From positions 1-64,000 of the forward strand of contig NZ_JACLAW010000014.1 of NCBI RefSeq assembly GCF_014230315.1: DNA of 64,000 nt, read 5' to 3'. This stretch comes from Novosphingobium flavum (GTDB taxonomy: Bacteria > Pseudomonadota > Alphaproteobacteria > Sphingomonadales > Sphingomonadaceae). The notes beneath the pieces are model-generated. The model did no database searches. It was not told the DNA's origin and worked only from the letters and a program-made list of their open reading frames with translations. The position numbers and the translations under genes are program-made. Shown one piece after another: positions 63,911 to 64,000 of the stretch; position 1 is the first letter of the stretch, and each line of letters opens with the position of its first letter.

Positions 63911-64000
63911 TCAGGCGGCGGCCTGCTGCCGGCTGGTGAGCTGGACGAAGACGTCCTCGAGATCGGCCTCGCGCGTGGTCACGTCGACGATGCCGTAGCC
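63911..64000 (-). CDS. C-terminal end of an ABC transporter ATPase (partial)
   Basis: Only the last 29 codons are in the window; the gene continues beyond 64000. The visible sequence (GYGIVDVTTREADLEDVFVQLTSRQQ) is the C-terminal tail of CcmA-type exporter ATPases, like the one at 11745-12689. The next gene upstream and the permease cannot be seen. Confidence 0.75.
   Translation of the reverse strand, partial: GYGIVDVTTREADLEDVFVQLTSRQQAAA

Noticed and set aside
1..64000. tRNA, rRNA, CRISPR array, insertion sequence
   Set aside because: Looked for cloverleaf-like ends, regular spaced repeats and transposase motifs; none were found by eye. A tRNAscan/Infernal run would be decisive.

Overview
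This window is GC-rich chromosomal DNA, almost certainly from an alphaproteobacterium of the order Sphingomonadales (Novosphingobium/Sphingomonas type). The evidence is a very large TonB-dependent receptor, a LigAB-type extradiol dioxygenase, the bacterial Ku/LigD repair pair, many small sphingomonad-type hypothetical genes, and intergenic palindromes of the kind these genomes carry. No rRNA, tRNA, CRISPR array, transposase or prophage was seen. Assignments rest on reading the sequence and recognising families; no database search was run.

Layout. 1-7.6 kb: 3' part of a giant Ig-repeat/RTX adhesin. 7.6-19.6 kb: enoyl-CoA hydratase, a stand-alone transglutaminase-like protein, an MlaA/VacJ-like protein, an ABC-2 exporter, a PAS-PAS-GGDEF-EAL protein, a TonB receptor, an intergenic palindrome mosaic and a Sel1-repeat gene. 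19.9-22.3 kb: extradiol dioxygenase alpha and beta subunits with an MFS transporter. 22.5-29.3 kb: a three-gene operon (transglutaminase+DUF2126 amidoligase, permuted ATP-grasp+alpha-E, transglutaminase) that looks like a peptide-bond-forming system with no known product. This is the strongest candidate for undescribed biology here. 29.4-38.6 kb: aldo/keto reductase, purU, ppk1 and ppx, a GH130 phosphorylase, fumC, and bfd-bfr behind a Fur-like operator. 38.6-42.0 kb: ku and ligD. 42.1-47.5 kb: two convergent glycan operons that together hold a GtrB-like GT2, a GtrA flippase-like protein and a GT-C-like membrane enzyme, plus a GT4 and a methyltransferase.

47.7-53.8 kb: small metabolic and hypothetical genes (orphan molybdenum-hydroxylase Fe-S subunit, arsC-type reductase, phospholipid-methyltransferase-like protein, lipB, a lipoprotein and several DUF proteins). 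53.8-55.2 kb: a low-GC islet with a SocA/Panacea (DUF4065) antitoxin gene overlapping a probable SocB-like toxin gene. It is bracketed by copies of a GC-rich hairpin repeat. 55.2-60.2 kb: nrdB and nrdA, with three small genes between them; nrdA lies behind a pair of NrdR-like boxes. 60.5-64 kb: a GlsB/YeaQ-type membrane protein, a STAS/SpoIIAA-like protein, nadB, a 66-residue CxxC protein and the last 29 codons of an ABC ATPase that runs off the end.

Functional themes are envelope and surface biogenesis (adhesin, TonB receptor, MlaA, ABC exporter, glycosyltransferases), iron storage, polyphosphate turnover, DNA end joining, deoxynucleotide supply, aromatic ring cleavage, and the unexplained amidoligase operon.
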